Assembly: GCA_947623455.1 (NCBI GenBank)
Contig: OX392536.1
Span: 39,065,465 to 39,129,464 of the forward strand
DNA from: Mimachlamys varia
Taxonomy: Eukaryota > Mollusca > Bivalvia > Pectinida > Pectinidae
Reading direction: 5' to 3'
Length of the DNA stretch: 64,000 nt
This document shows, piece after piece, positions 1-14,300 of this stretch; the first letter of the stretch is position 1; each line of letters begins with the position of its first letter. Under the pieces are notes generated by a model, which searched no databases, had not been told where the DNA came from, and saw only the letters and a list, made by a program, of their open reading frames with translations. A program made the translations under genes and the position numbers.

Positions 1-3000
1 TATTCCGTCACTCAGAGTAACAATAGTTGTTCTTTCAGGTCGTATTCCGTCACCGAAAGTAACAACGGTTGTTCTTTCAGGTTGTATTCCGTTACCGGGA
101 GTAACAACAGTTGTTCTTTCAGGTTGTTTTCCGTCACCGAGAGTAACAACAGTTGTTCCTTCAGGTTGTATTCCGTCACCGAGAGTAACAACGGTTGTTC
201 CTCCAGGTTGTATTCCGTCACCTAGAGTAACAACAGTTGTTCCTCCAGGTTGTATTCCGTCACCGAGAGTAACAACGGTTCGTTGTTCTTTCAGGTCGTA
301 TTCCGTCACCGAGAGTAACAACGGTTGTTCCTTCAGGTCGTATTCCGTCACCGAGAGTAACAACAGTTGTTCTTTCAGGTCGTATTCCGTCACCGAGAGT
401 AACAACGGTTGTTCCTTCAGGTTGTAATCCGTCACCGAGAGTAACAACGGTTGTTCCTTCAGGTTGTATTCCGTCACCGAGAGTAACAACAGTTGTTCCT
501 TCAGGTTGTATTCCGTCACCAAGAGTAACAACAGTTGTTCCTTCAGGTTGTATTCCGTCACCGAGAGTAACAACGGTTGTTCCTTCAGGTTGTATTCCGT
601 CACCGAGAGTAACAACAGTTGTTCCTTCAGGTTGTATTCCGTCACCGAGAGTAACAACGATTGTTCCTGCAGGTCGTATTCCGTCACCGAGAGTAACAAC
701 AGTTGTTCTTTCAGGTTGTATTCCGTCATCGAGAGTAACAACGGTTGTTCCTTCAGGTTGTATTCCGTCACCGAGAGTAACAACATTTGTTCTTTCATTT
801 TGTATTCCATCACCGAGAGTAACAACGGTTGTTCTTTCAGGTCGTATTCCGTCACCGAGAGTAACAACGGTTGTTCCTTCAGGTCGTATTCCGTCACCGA
901 GAGTAACAACGGTTGTTCTTTCAGGTTGTATTCCGTCACCGAGAGTAACAACAGTTGTTCCTCCAGGTTGTATTCCGTCGTCACCGAGAGTAACAACAGT
1001 TGTTCCTTCAGGTTGTATTCCGTCACCGAGAGTAACAACGGTTGTTGCTTCAGGTCGTATTCCGTCACCGAGAGTAACAACAGTTGTTCCTTCAGGTTGT
1101 ATTCCGTCACCGAGAGTAACAACGGTTGTTCCTTCCGGTTGTATTCCGTCACCGAGAGTCACAACGGTTGTTCTTTCAGATCGTATTCCGTCACCGAGAG
1201 TAACAACGATTGTTCCTTCAGGTTGTATTCCGTCACCGAGAGTAACAACGGTTGTTCCTTCAGGTTGTATTCCGTCACCGAGAGTAACAACAGTTGTTCT
1301 TTCAGGTCGTATTCCGTCACCGAGAGTATCAACGGTTGTTCCTTCAGGTTGTATTTCGTCACCGAGAGTAACAACGGTTGTTCTTTCAGGTTGTATTCCG
1401 TTACCGGGAGTAACAACAGTTGTTCCTTCAGGTCGTATTCCGTCACCGAGAGTAACAACGGTTGTTCCTTCAGGTTGTATTCCGTTACCGAGAATAACAA
1501 CAGTTGTTCCTTCAGGTTGTATTCCGTCACCGAGAGTAACAACGGTTGTTCTTTCAGGTCGTATTCCGTCACCGAGAGTAACAACGGTTGGTTGTTCTTT
1601 CATGTCGTATTCCGTCACCGAGAGTAACAACGGTTGTTCCTTCAGGTCGTATTCCGTCACCGAGAGTAACAACAGTTGTTTTTTCAGGTCGTATTCCGTC
1701 ACCGAGAGTAACAACGGTTGTTCCTTCAGGTTGTATTCCGTCACCGAGAGTAACAACAGTTGTTCCTTCAGGTTGTATTCCGTCACCGAGAGTAACAACA
1801 GTTGTTTTTTCAGGTTGTATTCCGTCACCGAGAGTAACAACAGTTGTTCCTTCAGGTTGTATTCCGTCACCGAGAGTAACAACAGTTGTTCTTTCAGGTT
1901 GAATTCCGTCACCGATAGTAACAACAGATGTTCTTTCAGGTCGTATTCCGTCACCGAGAGTAACAACAGTTGTTCCTTCAGGTCGTATTCCGTCACCGAG
2001 AGTAACAACGGTTGTTCCTTCAGGTTGTATTCCGTCACCGAGAGTAACAACAGTTGTTCTTTCAGGTCGTATTCCGTCACCGAGAGTAACAACGGTTGTT
2101 CCTTCAGGTTGTATTTCGTCACCGAGAGTAACAACGGTTGTTCTTTCAGGTTGTATTCCGTTACCGGGAGTAACAACAGTTGTTCCTTCAGGTCGTATTC
2201 CGTCACCGAGAGTAACAACGGTTGTTCTTTCAGGTCGTATTCCGTCACCGAGAGTAACAACGGTTGGTTGTTCTTTCAGGTCGTATTCCGTCACCGAGAG
2301 TAACAACGGTTGTTCCTTCAGGTCGTATTCCGTCACCGAGAGTAACAACAGTTGTTCTTTCAGGTCGTATTCCGTCACCGAGAGTAACAACGGTTGTTCC
2401 TTCAGGTTGTATTCCGTCACCGAGAGTAACAACGGTTGTTCTTTCAGGTTGTATTCCGTCACCGAGAGTAACAACAGTTGTTCCTTCAGGTTGTATTCCG
2501 TCACCGAGAGTAACAACAGTTGTTCCTTCAGGTTGTATTCCGTCACCGAGAGTAACAACAGTTGTTCTGTCAGGTCGTATTCCGTCACCGAGAGTAACAA
2601 CAGTTGTTCCTCCAGGTTGTATTCCGTCGTCACCGAGAGTAACAACAGTTGTTCCTTCAGGTTGTATTCCGTCACCGAGAGTAACAACGGTTGTTCCTTC
2701 AGGTCGTATTCCGTCACCGAGAGTAACAACAGTTGTTCCTTCAGGTTGTATTCCGTCACCGAGAGTAACAACGGTTGTTCCTTCCGGTTGTATTCCGTCA
2801 CCGAGAGTCACAACGGTTGTTCTTTCAGATCGTATTCCGTCACCGAGAGTAACAACTATTGTTCCTTCAGGTTGTATTCCGTCACCGAGAGTAACAACGG
2901 TTGTTCCTTCAGGTTGTATTCCGTCACCGAGAGTAACAACAGTTGTTCTTTCAGGTCGTATTCCGTCACCGAGAGTAACAACGGTTGTTCCTTCAGGTTG

Positions 3001-6000
3001 TATTTCGTCACCGAGAGTAACAACGGTTGTTCCTTCAGGTTGTATTCCGTCACCGAGAGTAACAACAGTTGTTCCTTCAGGTTGTATTCCGTCATCGAGA
3101 GTAACAACGGTTGTTCCTTCAGGTTGTATTCCGTCACCGAGAGTAACAACAGTTGTTCTTTCAGGTTGTATTCCGTCACCGAGAGTAACAACGGTTGTTC
3201 TTTCAGGTTGTATTCCGTTACCGGGAGTAACAACAGTTGTTCCTTCAGGTCGTATTCCGTCACCGAGAGTAACAACGGTTGTTCTTTCAGGTCGTATTCC
3301 GTCACCGAGAGTAACAACGGTTGGTTGTTCTTTCAGGTCGTATTCCGTCACCGAGAGTAACAACGGTTGTTCCTTCAGGTCGTATTCCGTCACCGAGAGT
3401 AACAACAGTTGTTCTTTCAGGTCGTATTCCGTCACCGAGAGTAACAACGGTTGTTCCTTCAGGTTGTATTCCGTCACCGAGAGTAACAACGGTTGTTCTT
3501 TCAGGTTGTATTCCGTCACCGAGAGTAACAACAGTTGTTCCTTCAGGTTGTATTCCGTCACCGAGAGTAACAACAGTTGTTCCTTCAGGTTGTATTCCGT
3601 CACCGAGAGTAACAACAGTTGTTCTGTCAGGTCGTATTCCGTCACCGAGAGTAACAACAGTTGTTCCTCCAGGTTGTATTCCGTCGTCACCGAGAGTAAC
3701 AACAGTTGTTCCTTCAGGTTGTATTCCGTCACCGAGAGTAACAACGGTTGTTCCTTCAGGTCGTATTCCGTCACCGAGAGTAACAACAGTTGTTCCTTCA
3801 GGTTGTATTCCGTCACCGAGAGTAACAACGGTTGTTCCTTCCGGTTGTATTCCGTCACCGAGAGTCACAACGGTTGTTCTTTCAGATCGTATTCCGTCAC
3901 CGAGAGTAACAACTATTGTTCCTTCAGGTTGTATTCCGTCACCGAGAGTAACAACGGTTGTTCCTTCAGGTTGTATTCCGTCACCGAGAGTAACAACAGT
4001 TGTTCTTTCAGGTCGTATTCCGTCACCGAGAGTAACAACGGTTGTTCCTTCAGGTTGTATTTCGTCACCGAGAGTAACAACGGTTGTTCCTTCAGGTTGT
4101 ATTCCGTCACCGAGAGTAACAACAGTTGTTCCTTCAGGTTGTATTCCGTCATCGAGAGTAACAACGGTTGTTCCTTCAGGTTGTATTCCGTCACCGAGAG
4201 TAACAACAGTTGTTCTTTCAGGTTGTATTCCGTCACCGAGAGTAACAACAGTTGTTCTTTCAGGTTGTATTCCGTCACCGGGAGTAACAACAGTTGTTCT
4301 TTCAGGTTGTATTCCGTCACCGAGAGTAACAACAGTTGTTCTGTCAGGTCGTATTCCGTCACCGAGAGTAACAACAGTTGTTCCTCCAGGTTGTATTCCG
4401 TCACCGAGAGTAACAACAGTTGTTCCTTCAGGTTGTATTCCATCACCGAGAGTAACAACGGTTGTTCCGTCAGGTCGTATTCCGTCACCGAGAGTAACAA
4501 CAGTTGTTCCTTCAGGTTGTATTCCGTCACCGAGAGTAACAACGGTTGTTCCTTCAGGTTGTATTCCGTCACCGAGAGTCACAACGGTTGTTCTTTCAGA
4601 TCGTATTCCGTCACCGAGAGTAACAACGATTGTTCCTTCAGGTTGTATTCCGTCACCGAGAGTAACAACGGTTGTCCCTTCAGGTTGTATTCCGTCACCG
4701 AGAGTAACAACAGTTGTTCTTTCAGGTCGTATTCCGTCACCGAGAGTAACAACAGTTGTTCTTTCAGGTTGTATTCCGTCACCGAGAGTAACAACGGTTG
4801 TTCCTTCAGGTCGTATTCCGTCACCGAGAGTAACAACAGTTGTTCTTTGAGGTCATATGCCGTCACCGACAGTAACAACAGTTGTTCCTTCAGGTCATAT
4901 TCCGTCACCGAGAGTAACAACAGTTGTTCTTTCAGGTCGTATTCCGTCACCGAGAGTAACAACAGTTGTTCTTTCAGGTTGTATTCCGTCACCGAGAATA
5001 ACAACGGTTGTTCCTTCAGGTTGTATTCCGTCACCGAGAGTAACAACGGTTGTTCCTTCAGGTCGTATTCCGTCACCGAGAGTAACAACAGTTGTTCCTT
5101 CAGGTTGTATTCCGTCACCGAGAGTAACAACGGTTGTTCCTTCAGGTTGTATTCCGTCACCGAGAGTCACAACGGTTGTTCTTTCAGATCGTATTCCGTC
5201 ACCGAGAGTTCCGTCACCGAGAGTAACAACGGTTGTTCCTTCAGGTTGTATTTCGTCACCGACAGTAACAACAGTTGTTCTTTCAGGTCGTATTCCGTCA
5301 CCGAGAGTAACAACGGTTGTTCCTTCAGGTTGTATTTCGTCACCGAGAGTAACAACGGTTGTTCTTTCAGGTTGTATTCCGTTACCGGGAGTAACAACAG
5401 TTGTTCCTTCAGGTCGTATTCCGTCACCGAGAGTAACAACGGTTGTTCTTTCAGGTTGTATTCCGTTACCGAGAATAACAACAGTTGTTCCTTCAGGTTG
5501 TATTCCGTCACCGAGAGTAACAACGGTTGTTCTTTCAGGTCGTATTCCGTCACCGAGAGTAACAACGGTTGGTTGATCTTTCAGGTCGTATTCCGTCACC
5601 GAGAGTAACAACGGTTGTTCCTTCAGGTCGTATTCCGTCACCGAGAGTAACAATAGTTGTTCTTTCAGGTCGTATTCCGTCACCGAGAGTAACAACGGTT
5701 GTTCCTTCAGGTTGTATTCCGTCACCGAGAGTAACAACGGTTGTTCCTTCAGGTTGTATTCCGTCACCGAGAGTAACAACAGTTGTTCCTTCAGGTTGTA
5801 TTCCGTCACCGAGAGTAACAACAGTTGTTCCTTCAGGTTGTATTCCGTCACCGAGAGTAACAACAGTTGTTCTTTCAGGTTGAATTCCGTCACCGATAGT
5901 AACAACAGATGTTCTTTCAGGTCGTATTCCGTCACCGAGAGTAACAACGGTTGTTCATTCAGGTCGTATTCCGTCACCGAGAGTAACAACGGTTGTTCCT

Positions 6001-7072
6001 TCAGGTTGTATTCCATCACCGAGAGTAACAACGGTTGTTCCTTCAGGTTGTATTCCGTCACCGGGAGTAACAACGGTTGTTCCTTCAGGTCGTATTCCGT
6101 CACCGGGAGTAACAACAGTTGTTCCTTCAGGTTGTATTCCATCACCGAGAGTAACAACGGTTGTTCTTTCAGGTCGTATTCCGTCACCGAGAGTAACAAC
6201 GGTTGTTCTTTCAGGTTGTATTCCGTCACTGAGAGTAACAACGGTTGTTCCTTCAGGTTGTATTCCGTCACCGAGAGTAACAACGGTTGTTCTTTCAGGT
6301 TGTATTCCGTTACCGGGAGTAACAACAGTTGTTCTTTCAGGTCGTATTCCGTCACCGAGAGTAACAACAGTTGTTCCTTCAGGTTGTATTCCGTCACCGA
6401 GAGTAACAACGGTTGTTCCTCCAGGTTGTATTCCGTCACCGAGAATAACAACGGTTGTTCCTTCAGGTTGTATTTCGTCACCGAGAGTAACAACGGTTGT
6501 TCTTTCAGGTTGTATTCCGTCACCGAGAGTAACAACATTTGTTCTTTCAGGTCGTATTCCGTCACCGAGAGTAACAACAGTTGTTCCTTCAGGTTGTATT
6601 CCGTCACCGAGAGTAACAACGGTTGTTCTTTCAGGTCGTATTCCGTCACCGAGAGTAACAACGATTGTTCCTTCAGGTCGTATTCCGTCACCGAGAGTAA
6701 CAACAGTTGTTCTTTCAGGTTGTATTCCGTCACCGAGAGTAACAACATTTGTTCTTTCAGGTCGTATTCCGTCACCGAGAGTAACAACAGTTGTTCCTTC
6801 AGGTTGTATTCCGTCACCGAGAGTAACAACAGTTGTTCTGTCAGGTCGTATTCCGTCACCGAGAGTAACAACAGTTGTTCCTCCAGGTTGTATTCCTTCG
6901 TCACCGAGAGTAAGAACAGTTGTTCCTTCAGGTTGTATTCCGTCACCGAGAGTAACAACGGTTGTTCCTTCAGGTCGTATTCCGTCACCGAGAGTAACAA
7001 CAGTTGTTCCTTCAGGTTGTATTCCGTCACCGAGAGTAACAACGGTTGTTCCTTCCGGTTGTATTCCGTCAC

Positions 7073-10000
7073 CGAGAGTCACAACGGTTGTTCTTTCAGA
7101 TCGTATTCCGTCACCGAGAGTAACAACGATTGTTCCTTCAGGTTGTATTCCGTCACCGAGAGTAACAACAGTTGTTCTTTCAGGTTGTATTCCGTCACCG
7201 AGAGTAACAACGGTTGTTCCTTCAGGTCGTATTCCGTCACCGAGAGTAACAACAGTTGTTCTTTGAGGTCATATGCCGTCACCGACAGTAACAACAGTTG
7301 TTCCTTCAGGTCATATTCCGTCACCGAGAGTAACAACAGTTGTTCTTTCAGGTCGTATTCCGTCACCGAGAGTAACAACAGTTGTTCTTTCAGGTTGTAT
7401 TCCGTCACCGAGAATAACAACGGTTGTTCCTTCAGGTTGTATTCCGTCACCGAGAGTAACAACGGTTGTTCCTTCAGGTCGTATTCCGTCACCGAGAGTA
7501 ACAACAGTTGTTCTTTCAGGTTGTATTCCGTCACCGAGAGTAACAACGGTTGTTCCTTCAGGTTGTATTCCGTCACCGAGAGTAACAACGATTGTTCCTT
7601 CAGGTCGTATTCCGTCACCGAGAGTAACAACAGTTGTTCTTTCAGGTTGTATTCCGTCACCGAGAGTAACAACAGTTGTTCCTTCAGGTTGTATTCCGTC
7701 ACCGAGAGTAACAACAGTTGTTCCTTCATGTTGTATTCCGTCACCGAGAGTAACAACAGTTGTTCTTTCAGGTTGTATTCCGTCACCGAGAGTAACAACA
7801 GTTGTTCTTTCAGGTTGAATTCCGTCACCGATAGTAACAACAGATGTTCTTTCAGGTCGTATTCCGTCACCGAGAGTAACAACGGTTGTTCATTCAGGTT
7901 GTATTCCGTCACCGAGAGTAACAACAGTTGTTCCTTCAGGTTGTATTCCATCACCGAGAGTAACAACGGTTGTTCCGTCAGGTCGTATTCCGTCACCGAG
8001 AGTAACAACAGTTGTTCCTTCAGGTTGTATTCCGTCACCGAGAGTAACAACGGTTGTTCCTTCAGGTTGTATTCCATCACCGAGAGTAACAACGGTTGTT
8101 CTTTCAGGTCGTATTCCGTCACCGAGAGTAACAACGGTTGTTCTTTCAGGTTGTATTCCGTCACTGAGAGTAACAACGGTTGTTCCTTCAGGTTGTATTC
8201 CGTCACCGAGAGTAACAACGGTTGTTCTTTCAGGTTGTATTCCGTTACCGGGAGTAACAACAGTTGTTCTTTCAGGTCGTATTCCGTCACCGAGAGTAAC
8301 AACAGTTGTTCCTTCAGGTTGTATTCCGTCACCGAGAGTAACAACGGTTGTTCCTCCAGGTTGTATTCCGTCACCGAGAATAACAACGGTTGTTCCTTCA
8401 GGTTGTATTTCGTCACCGAGAGTAACAACGGTTGTTCTTTCAGGTTGTATTCCGTCACCGAGAGTAACAACATTTGTTCTTTCAGGTCGTATTCCGTCAC
8501 CGAGAGTAACAACAGTTGTTCCTTCAGGTTGTATTCCGTCACCGAGAGTAACAACGGTTGTTCTTTCAGGTCGTATTCCGTCACCGAGAGTAACAACGAT
8601 TGTTCCTTCAGGTCGTATTCCGTCACCGAGAGTAACAACAGTTGTTCTTTCAGGTTGTATTCCGTCACCGAGAGTAACAACATTTGTTCTTTCAGGTCGT
8701 ATTCCGTCACCGAGAGTAACAACAGTTGTTCCTTCAGGTTGTATTCCGTCACCGAGAGTAACAACAGTTGTTCTGTCAGGTCGTATTCCGTCACCGAGAG
8801 TAACAACAGTTGTTCCTCCAGGTTGTATTCCGTCGTCACCGAGAGTAAGAACAGTTGTTCCTTCAGGTTGTATTCCGTCACCGAGAGTAACAACGGTTGT
8901 TCCTTCAGGTCGTATTCCGTCACCGAGAGTAACAACAGTTGTTCCTTCAGGTTGTATTCCGTCACCGAGAGTAACAACGGTTGTTCCTTCCGGTTGTATT
9001 CCGTCACCGAGAGTCACAACGGTTGTTCTTTCAGATCGTATTCCGTCACCGAGAGTAACAACGATTGTTCCTTCAGGTTGTATTCCGTCACCGAGAGTAA
9101 CAACAGTTGTTCTTTCAGGTTGTATTCCGTCACCGAGAGTAACAACGGTTGTTCCTTCAGGTCGTATTCCGTCACCGAGAGTAACAACAGTTGTTCTTTG
9201 AGGTCATATGCCGTCACCGACAGTAACAACAGTTGTTCCTTCAGGTCATATTCCGTCACCGAGAGTAACAACAGTTGTTCTTTCAGGTCGTATTCCGTCA
9301 CCGAGAGTAACAACAGTTGTTCTTTCAGGTTGTATTCCGTCACCGAGAATAACAACGGTTGTTCCTTCAGGTTGTATTCCGTCACCGAGAGTAACAACGG
9401 TTGTTCCTTCAGGTCGTATTCCGTCACCGAGAGTAACAACAGTTGTTCTTTCAGGTTGTATTCCGTCACCGAGAGTAACAACGGTTGTTCCTTCAGGTTG
9501 TATTCCGTCACCGAGAGTAACAACGATTGTTCCTTCAGGTCGTATTCCGTCACCGAGAGTAACAACAGTTGTTCTTTCAGGTTGTATTCCGTCACCGAGA
9601 GTAACAACAGTTGTTCCTTCAGGTTGTATTCCGTCACCGAGAGTAACAACAGTTGTTCCTTCATGTTGTATTCCGTCACCGAGAGTAACAACAGTTGTTC
9701 TTTCAGGTTGTATTCCGTCACCGAGAGTAACAACAGTTGTTCTTTCAGGTTGAATTCCGTCACCGATAGTAACAACAGATGTTCTTTCAGGTCGTATTCC
9801 GTCACCGAGAGTAACAACGGTTGTTCATTCAGGTTGTATTCCGTCACCGAGAGTAACAACAGTTGTTCCTTCAGGTTGTATTCCATCACCGAGAGTAACA
9901 ACGGTTGTTCCGTCAGGTCGTATTCCGTCACCGAGAGTAACAACGGTTGTTCCTTCAGGTTGTATTCCGTCACCGAGAGTAACAACGGTTGTTCTTTCAG

Positions 10001-10942
10001 ATCGTATTCCGTCACCGAGAGTAACAACGATTGTTCCTTCAGGTTGTATTCCGTCACCGAGAGTAACAACGGTTGTTCCTTCAGGTTGTATTCCGTCACC
10101 GAGAGTAACAACAGTTGTTCTTTCAGGTCGTATTCCGTCACCGAGAGTAACAACAGTTGTTCTTTCAGGTTGTATTCCGTCACCGAGAGTAACAACGGTT
10201 GTTCCTTCAGGTCGTATTCCGTCACCGAGAGTAACAACAGTTGTTCTTTGAGGTCATATGCCGTCACCGACAGTAACAACAGTTGTTCCTTCAGGTCATA
10301 TTCCGTCACCGAGAGTAACAACAGTTGTTCTTTCAGGTCGTATTCCGTCACCGAGAGTAACAACAGTTGTTCTTTCAGGTTGTATTCCGTCACCGAGAAT
10401 AACAACGGTTGTTCCTTCAGGTTGTATTCCGTCACCGAGAGTAACAACGGTTGTTCCTTCAGGTCGTATTCCGTCACCGAGAGTAACAACAGTTGTTCTT
10501 TCAGGTTGTATTCCGTCACCGAGAGTAACAACGGTTGTTCCTTCAGGTTGTATTCCGTCACCGAGAGTAACAACGGTTGTTCTTTCAGGTTGTATTCCGT
10601 TACCGAGAATAACAACAGTTGTTCTTTCAGGTTGTATTCCGTCACCGAGAGTAACAACGGTTGTTCTTTCAGGTCGTATTCCGTCACCGAGAGTAACAAC
10701 GGTTGGTTGATCTTTCAGGTCGTATTCCGTCACCGAGAGTAACAACGGTTGTTCCTTCAGGTCGTATTCCGTCACCGAGAGTAACAATAGTTGTTCTTTC
10801 AGGTCGTATTCCGTCACCGAGAGTAACAACAGTTGTTCCTTCAGGTCGTATTCCGTCACCGAGAGTAACAACGGTTGTTCTTTCAGGTTGTATTCCGTTA
10901 CCGAGAATAACAACAGTTGTTCCTTCAGGTTGTATTCCGTCA
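7073..10942. repeat. Higher-order repeat, about 1,935 bp, inside the 42-bp array
   Basis: Two consecutive blocks offset by 1,935 bp (46 monomers plus the 3-bp GTC insertion) carry the same ordered series of variant monomers. For example, the TTGAGGTCATAT monomer at 7263 and 9198, the TTGAATTCC monomer at 7816 and 9751, and the GTC insertion near 6895 and 8832 keep the same spacing. The blocks are nearly identical over long stretches, which points to a recent segmental duplication of many monomers rather than unit-by-unit slippage. The end coordinates are approximate because each block grades into similar monomers. Confidence 0.8.
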
Positions 10943-11386
10943 CCGAGAGTAACAACGGTTGTTCCTTCAGGTCGTATTCCGTCACCGAGAGTAACAACGG
11001 TTGGTTGATCTTTCAGGTCGTATTCCGTCACCGAGAGTAACAACGGTTGTTCCTTCAGGTCGTATTCCGTCACCGAGAGTAACAATAGTTGTTCTTTCAG
11101 GTCGTATTCCGTCACCGAGAGTAACAACGGTTGTTCCTTCAGGTTGTATTCCGTCACCGAGAGTAACAACGGTTGTTCCTTCAGGTTGTATTCCGTCACC
11201 GAGAGTAACAACAGTTGTTCCTTCAGGTTGTCTTCCGTCACCGAGAGTAACAACAGTTGTTCCTTCAGGTTGTATTCCGTCACCGAGAGTAACAACAGTT
11301 GTTCTTTCAGGTTGAATTCCGTCACCGATAGTAACAACAGATGTTCTTTCAGGTCGTATTCCGTCACCGAGAGTAACAACGGTTGT

Positions 11387-14300
11387 TCATTCAGGTCGTA
11401 TTCCGTCACCGAGAGTAACAACGGTTGTTCCTTCAGGTTGTATTCCGTCACCGAGAGTAACAACGGTTGTTCCTTCAGGTTGTATTCCGTCACCGGGAGT
11501 AACAACGGTTGTTCCTTCAGGTCGTATTCCGTCACCGGGAGTAACAACAGTTGTTCCTTCAGGTTGTATTCCATCACCGAGAGTAACAACGGTTGTTCTT
11601 TCAGGTCGTATTCCGTCACCGAGAGTAACAACGGTTGTTCTTTCAGGTTGTATTCCGTCACTGAGAGTAACAACGGTTGTTCCTTCAGGTTGTATTCCGT
11701 CACCGAGAATAACAACGGTTGTTCTTTCAGGTTGTATTCCGTTACCGGGAGTAACAACAGTTGTTCTTTCAGGTCGTATTCCGTCACCGAGAGTAACAAC
11801 AGTTGTTCCTTCAGGTTGTATTACGTCACCGAGAGTAACAACGGTTGTTCCTCCAGGTTGTATTCCGTCACCGAGAATAACAACGGTTGTTCCTTCAGGT
11901 TGTATTCCGTCACCGAGAGTAACAACAGTTGTTCTTTCAGGTTGTATTCCGTCACCGAGAGTAACAACATTTGTTCTTTCAGGTCGTATTCCGTCACCGA
12001 GAGTAACAACAGTTGTTCCTTCAGGTTGTATTCCGTCACCGAGAGTAACAACGGTTATTCTTTCAGGTCGTATTCCGTCACCGAGAGTAACAACGATTGT
12101 TCCTTCAGGTCGTATTCCGTCACCGAGAGTAACAACAGTTGTTCTTTCAGGTTGTATTCCGTCACCGAGAGTAACAACATTTGTTCTTTCAGGTCGTATT
12201 CCGTCACCGAGAGTAACAACAGTTGTTCCTTCAGGTTGTATTCCGTCACCGAGAGTAACAACAGTTGTTCTGTCAGGTCGTATTCCGTCACCGAGAGTAA
12301 CAACAGTTGTTCCTCCAGGTTGTATTCCGTCGTCACCGAGAGTAACAACAGTTGTTCCTTCAGGTTGTATTCCGTCACCGAGAGTAACAACGGTTGTTCC
12401 TTCAGGTCGTATTCCGTCACCGAGAGTAACAACAGTTGTTCTTTCAGGTCGTATTCCGTCACCGAGAGTAACAACGATTGTTCCTTCAGGTTGTATTCCG
12501 TCACCGAGAGTAACAACGGTTGTTCCTTCAGGTTGTATTCCGTCACCGAGAGTAACAACAGTTGTTCTTTCAGGTCGTATTCCGTCACCGAGAGTAACAA
12601 CGGTTGTTCCTTCAGGTTGTATTTCGTCACCGAGAGTAACAACAGTTGTTCCTTCAGGTTGTATTCCGTCACCGAGAGTAACAACAGTTGTTCCTTCAGG
12701 TTGTATTCCGTCATCGAGAGTAACAACGGTTGTTCCTTCAGGTTGTATTCCGTCACCGAGAGTAACAACAGTTGTTCTTTCAGGTTGTATTCCGTCACCG
12801 AGAGTAACAACAGTTGTTCTTTCAGGTTGTATTCCGTCACCGGGAGTAACAACAGTTGTTCTTTCAGGTTGTATTCCGTCACCGAGAGTAACAACAGTTG
12901 TTCTGTCAGGTCGTATTCCGTCACCGAGAGTAACAACAGTTGTTCCTCCAGGTTGTATTCCGTCACCGAGAGTAACAACAGTTGTTCCTTCAGGTTGTAT
13001 TCCATCACCGAGAGTAACAACGGTTGTTCCGTCAGGTCGTATTCCGTCACCGAGAGTAACAACAGTTGTTCCTTCAGGTTGTATTCCGTCACCGAGAGTA
13101 GCAACGGTTGTTCCTTCAGGTTGTATTCCGTCACCGAGAGTCACAACGGTTGTTCTTTCAGATCGTATTCCGTCACCGAGAGTAACAACGATTGTTCCTT
13201 CAGGTTGTATTCCGTCACCGAGAGTAACAACGGTTGTTCCTTCAGGTTGTATTCCGTCACCGAGAGTAACAACAGTTGTTCTTTCAGGTCGTATTCCGTC
13301 ACCGAGAGTAACAACAGTTGTTCTTTCAGGTTGTATTCCGTCACCGAGAGTAACAACGGTTGTTCCTTCAGGTCGTATTCCGTCACCGAGAGTAACAACA
13401 GTTGTTCTTTGAGGTCATATTCCGTCACCGACAGTAACAACAGTTGTTCCTTCAGGTCATATTCCGTCACCGAGAGTAACAACAGTTGTTCTTTCAGGTC
13501 GTATTCCGTCACCGAGAGTAACAACAGTTGTTCTTTCAGGTTGTATTCCGTCACCGAGAATAACAACGGTTGTTCCTTCAGGTTGTATTCCGTCACCGAG
13601 AGTAACAACGGTTGTTCCTTCAGGTCGTATTCCGTCACCGAGAGTAACAACAGTTGTTCTTTCAGGTTGTATTCCGTCACCGAGAGTAACAACGGTTGTT
13701 CCTTCAGGTTGTATTCCGTCACCGAGAGTAACAACGATTGTTCCTTCAGGTCGTATTCCGTCACCGAGAGTAACAACAGTTGTTCTTTCAGGTTGTATTC
13801 CGTCACCGAGAGTAAAAACAGTTGTTCCTTCAGGTTGTATTCCGTCACCGAGAGTAACAACAGTTGTTCCTTCATGTTGTATTCCGTCACCGAGAGTAAC
13901 AACAGTTGTTCTTTCAGGTTGTATTCCGTCACCGAGAGTAACAACAGTTGTTCTTTCAGGTTGAATTCCGTCACCGATAGTAACAACAGATGTTCTTTCA
14001 GATCGTATTCCGTCACCGAGAGTAACAACGGTTGTTCATTCAGGTCGTATTCCGTCACCGAGAGTAACAACGGTTGTTCCTTCAGGTTGTATTCCGTCAC
14101 CGAGAGTAACAACGGTTGTTCCTTCAGGTTGTATTCCGTCACCGGGAGTAACAACGGTTGTTCCTTCAGGTCGTATTCCGTCACCGGGAGTAACAACAGT
14201 TGTTCCTTCAGGTTGTATTCCATCACCGAGAGTAACAACGGTTGTTCTTTCAGGTCGTATTCCGTCACCGAGAGTAACAACAGTTGTTCTTTCAGGTTGT